A stretch of 6,673 nt of DNA from an uncultured Ruminococcus sp. (GTDB taxonomy: Bacteria; Bacillota; Clostridia; Oscillospirales; Ruminococcaceae), in contig CAMWRL010000100.1 of NCBI GenBank assembly GCA_947176685.1, positions 1 through 6,673 on the forward strand, read 5' to 3'. Below, piece by piece: positions 5,950 to 6,673 of this stretch. The notes below the pieces were generated by a model. The model did not search any database. It saw nothing but the letters and a program-made list of their open reading frames with translations, and was not told the DNA's origin. The stretch's first letter is position 1, and the number at the start of each line of letters is the position of its first letter. The position numbers and the translations under genes are program-made.

Positions 5950-6066
5950 TCACTTTAGCAGGTTCTGTATTACTTTCATTAATGTATCGAAGTACGGAAC
6001 AAGTGATTTTGCCGTTTCACTTACTGACTTTACAATAATATTTTCTGTCTTTTTGTCGAATTTGTA
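5950..6066 (-). other. Bro-N C-terminal tail in the -1 frame
   Basis: From TAC at 6066-6064 the -1 frame encodes 38 residues to a TGA at 5952-5950: YKFDKKTENIIVKS, then VSETAKSLVPYFDTL, then MKVIQNLLK. It reads like real protein: charged, then hydrophobic, ending in NLLK. It parallels the ORF6N protein tail, where KSDNII leads to a hydrophobic end at NNFFK. It joins the main Bro-N frame at A AAT TTT (6072-6066), codons 174-175, a canonical -1 slippery heptamer. The joined product would be 213 residues. It may reflect programmed frameshifting, a recent 1-base deletion in an A/T run, or a sequencing error. Confidence 0.6.
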
Positions 6067-6590
6067 AAATTTTTGAATTTTTTATTCAGTTTCTTTGTTT
6101 CCTTATGTATGGAATCTATTTTGTTTTCCAACAGCTCCAGTCTCTTATATATACCCTTATTACAGGATACGGTCTCGCTCATTGCAAGTGTTACAGCCTT
6201 GACTATTACTTCCTCGATGTTGATGTCTCCGTAACTTCCTGTACGTCTGATTTCCGGAAGCACCTCATCAAAGACCCACACTTCAAAGCGTTCTGCTTCC
6301 GGCAGTCTGCTGTGCGTGATAAGCCTGTACACATTTCCCTCCGTGATGAATTTCATTTCAACCACCTGTTCAGTAGTTTTTCCATACTGATTTGTAGTTT
6401 TGGAGACCCCGTCGTGTTTCACGACCCCGTCTGATTTGCAATGTCTTGAAAGTGCATCTCTTGTATTGTTGTAGCCGAGAGCCTTAGCAACGTCCGCACC
6501 GCAGAAAAGCACCTTTCCGTCGTCTGTTCTGAGAGTTCTTACAGTACCAAATTCGGCACTGTTGAAAACTTCCATTTTGTTTTCGTTCAT
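6030..6590 (-). CDS. Bro-N domain protein, phage antirepressor type
   Basis: A 186-residue protein in the primary frame. Residues about 6-118 match the Bro-N domain of baculovirus BRO and phage antirepressor proteins: FNSAEFGTVRTL (9-20), VLFCGADVAKALGYNNTRDAL (27-47 region), FITEGNVYRLITHSRLPEAE (81-100) and FEVWVFDEVLPEIRRTGSY (102-120). Residues about 124-175 form a charged helical linker with LELLENKIDSI (151-161), closely matching LELLEQKINSL of the ORF6N protein. The last 11 residues (TNSTKRQKILL) look unnatural, and the -1 frame continues with a convincing tail, so the functional C-terminus is probably at 5950. The start at 6590 is preferred because AGAAAGGA on the minus strand (6608-6601) is 10 nt upstream; an ATG at 6575 is the alternative. 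Such proteins relieve phage repression in known cases; the target here is unknown. Confidence 0.8.
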   Translation of the reverse strand: MNENKMEVFNSAEFGTVRTLRTDDGKVLFCGADVAKALGYNNTRDALSRHCKSDGVVKHDGVSKTTNQYGKTTEQVVEMKFITEGNVYRLITHSRLPEAERFEVWVFDEVLPEIRRTGSYGDINIEEVIVKAVTLAMSETVSCNKGIYKRLELLENKIDSIHKETKKLNKKFKNFTNSTKRQKILL

Positions 6591-6618
6591 AAAAAATTAT
6601 TCCTTTCTGTTTACTTTT

Positions 6619-6630
6619 AGTACTTGTTCT
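6619..6630. promoter_or_regulatory. Palindromic operator candidate between divergent genes
   Basis: AGTACTTGTTCT fits the symmetric pattern AGnACnnGTnCT, with 8 of 12 positions strictly symmetric. It covers the whole -35 hexamer of the rightward promoter and sits about 30 bp upstream of the Bro-N start, so one bound regulator could act on both directions. It does not fit the Gram-positive LexA box. Function is inferred from position and symmetry. Confidence 0.35.
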
Positions 6631-6652
6631 CATAGAAAAAATATGGTATAAT
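6624..6652 (+). promoter_or_regulatory. Promoter of a divergent gene at the right edge
   Basis: TTGTTC (6624-6629), 17-bp spacer, TATAAT (6647-6652). The predicted start is at about 6659, which coincides with an ATG. The promoter diverges from the Bro-N gene. Confidence 0.55.
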
Positions 6653-6658
6653 AAAGAT

Positions 6659-6673
6659 ATGAAAAACGAATAT
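6659..6673 (+). CDS. Start of a possible leaderless divergent gene (partial)
   Basis: ATG at 6659-6661 opens a frame reading MKNEY to the window end. It lies 7 nt from the -10 box, at the expected transcription start, with no Shine-Dalgarno between, so the mRNA would be leaderless. In phage-type loci a repressor gene is often divergent from the regulator genes and may be leaderless. Only five codons are visible, so both the gene and its function are uncertain. Confidence 0.3.

Noticed and set aside
5826..6038. Plus-strand 70-codon open frame in the spacer between the two regulators
   Set aside because: No ribosome binding site and no recognisable protein features; most of it is the complement of the -1 frame Bro-N tail, which reads far better as protein.
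6105..6434. Plus-strand 109-codon open frame opposite the Bro-N gene
   Set aside because: It is antisense to the conserved Bro-N domain, has no Shine-Dalgarno site, and its product resembles no family I know.
5039..6590. Toxin-antitoxin pair
   Set aside because: The two genes are about 380-460 bp apart, each has its own RBS and signals, and both carry DNA-binding regulator domains rather than a toxin fold.
6619..6630. LexA/SOS box at the right edge
   Set aside because: The right half contains GTTC, but the left half required for GAAC-N4-GTTC is TAGT, so it does not fit the Gram-positive SOS box.

Overview
The window looks like a chromosomal segment of a low-to-moderate GC Firmicute, most likely a gut or rumen clostridium close to Ruminococcus (Oscillospiraceae). 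This is inferred from the AT-rich intergenic DNA, the strong sigma-A promoters (several are exact TTGACA-N17-TATAAT), the G-rich Shine-Dalgarno sites, and a housekeeping alpha-glucan operon next to small phage-type regulators. The genus is an inference and cannot be proved from this sequence alone.

Left part (1-529): a regulatory region with no protein gene. A consensus promoter fires out of the left edge and has a near-perfect palindrome in its spacer. A second exact-consensus promoter points right and is followed about 110 bp later by a strong intrinsic terminator with no credible ORF between, so a small RNA of about 150 nt is predicted. A third, extended -10 promoter then drives the next genes through a leader of about 115 nt that can fold.

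Central part (530-4952): glgP (glycogen/maltodextrin phosphorylase) and a cytoplasmic GH13 alpha-glucanase lie in the same direction, separated by 82 bp that hold an intrinsic terminator-like hairpin. The phosphorylase releases glucose-1-phosphate from chain ends, and the GH13 enzyme probably cuts alpha-glucans internally, so together they would mobilise glycogen or imported maltodextrin. A strong terminator with a UACG loop closes the unit.

Right part (4953-6673): an accessory, phage-flavoured regulatory island on the minus strand. It holds an ORF6N-domain protein and a Bro-N (antirepressor-type) protein. Their N-terminal domains are different, but their C-terminal tails are visibly related. 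The Bro-N tail continues in the -1 frame after an AAATTTT slippery heptamer. Between the two genes is an inverted-repeat element with two inward-facing extended -10 promoters. Two imperfect copies of a palindrome with core CGCAAATTGCG are present, one inside the ORF6N gene and one just beyond its 3' end, and they differ by a compensated base pair. At the right edge a promoter overlapping a palindromic operator candidate points to a divergent gene that may be leaderless, an arrangement seen in phage repressor loci. No integrase, transposase, tRNA, rRNA or CRISPR array is visible.
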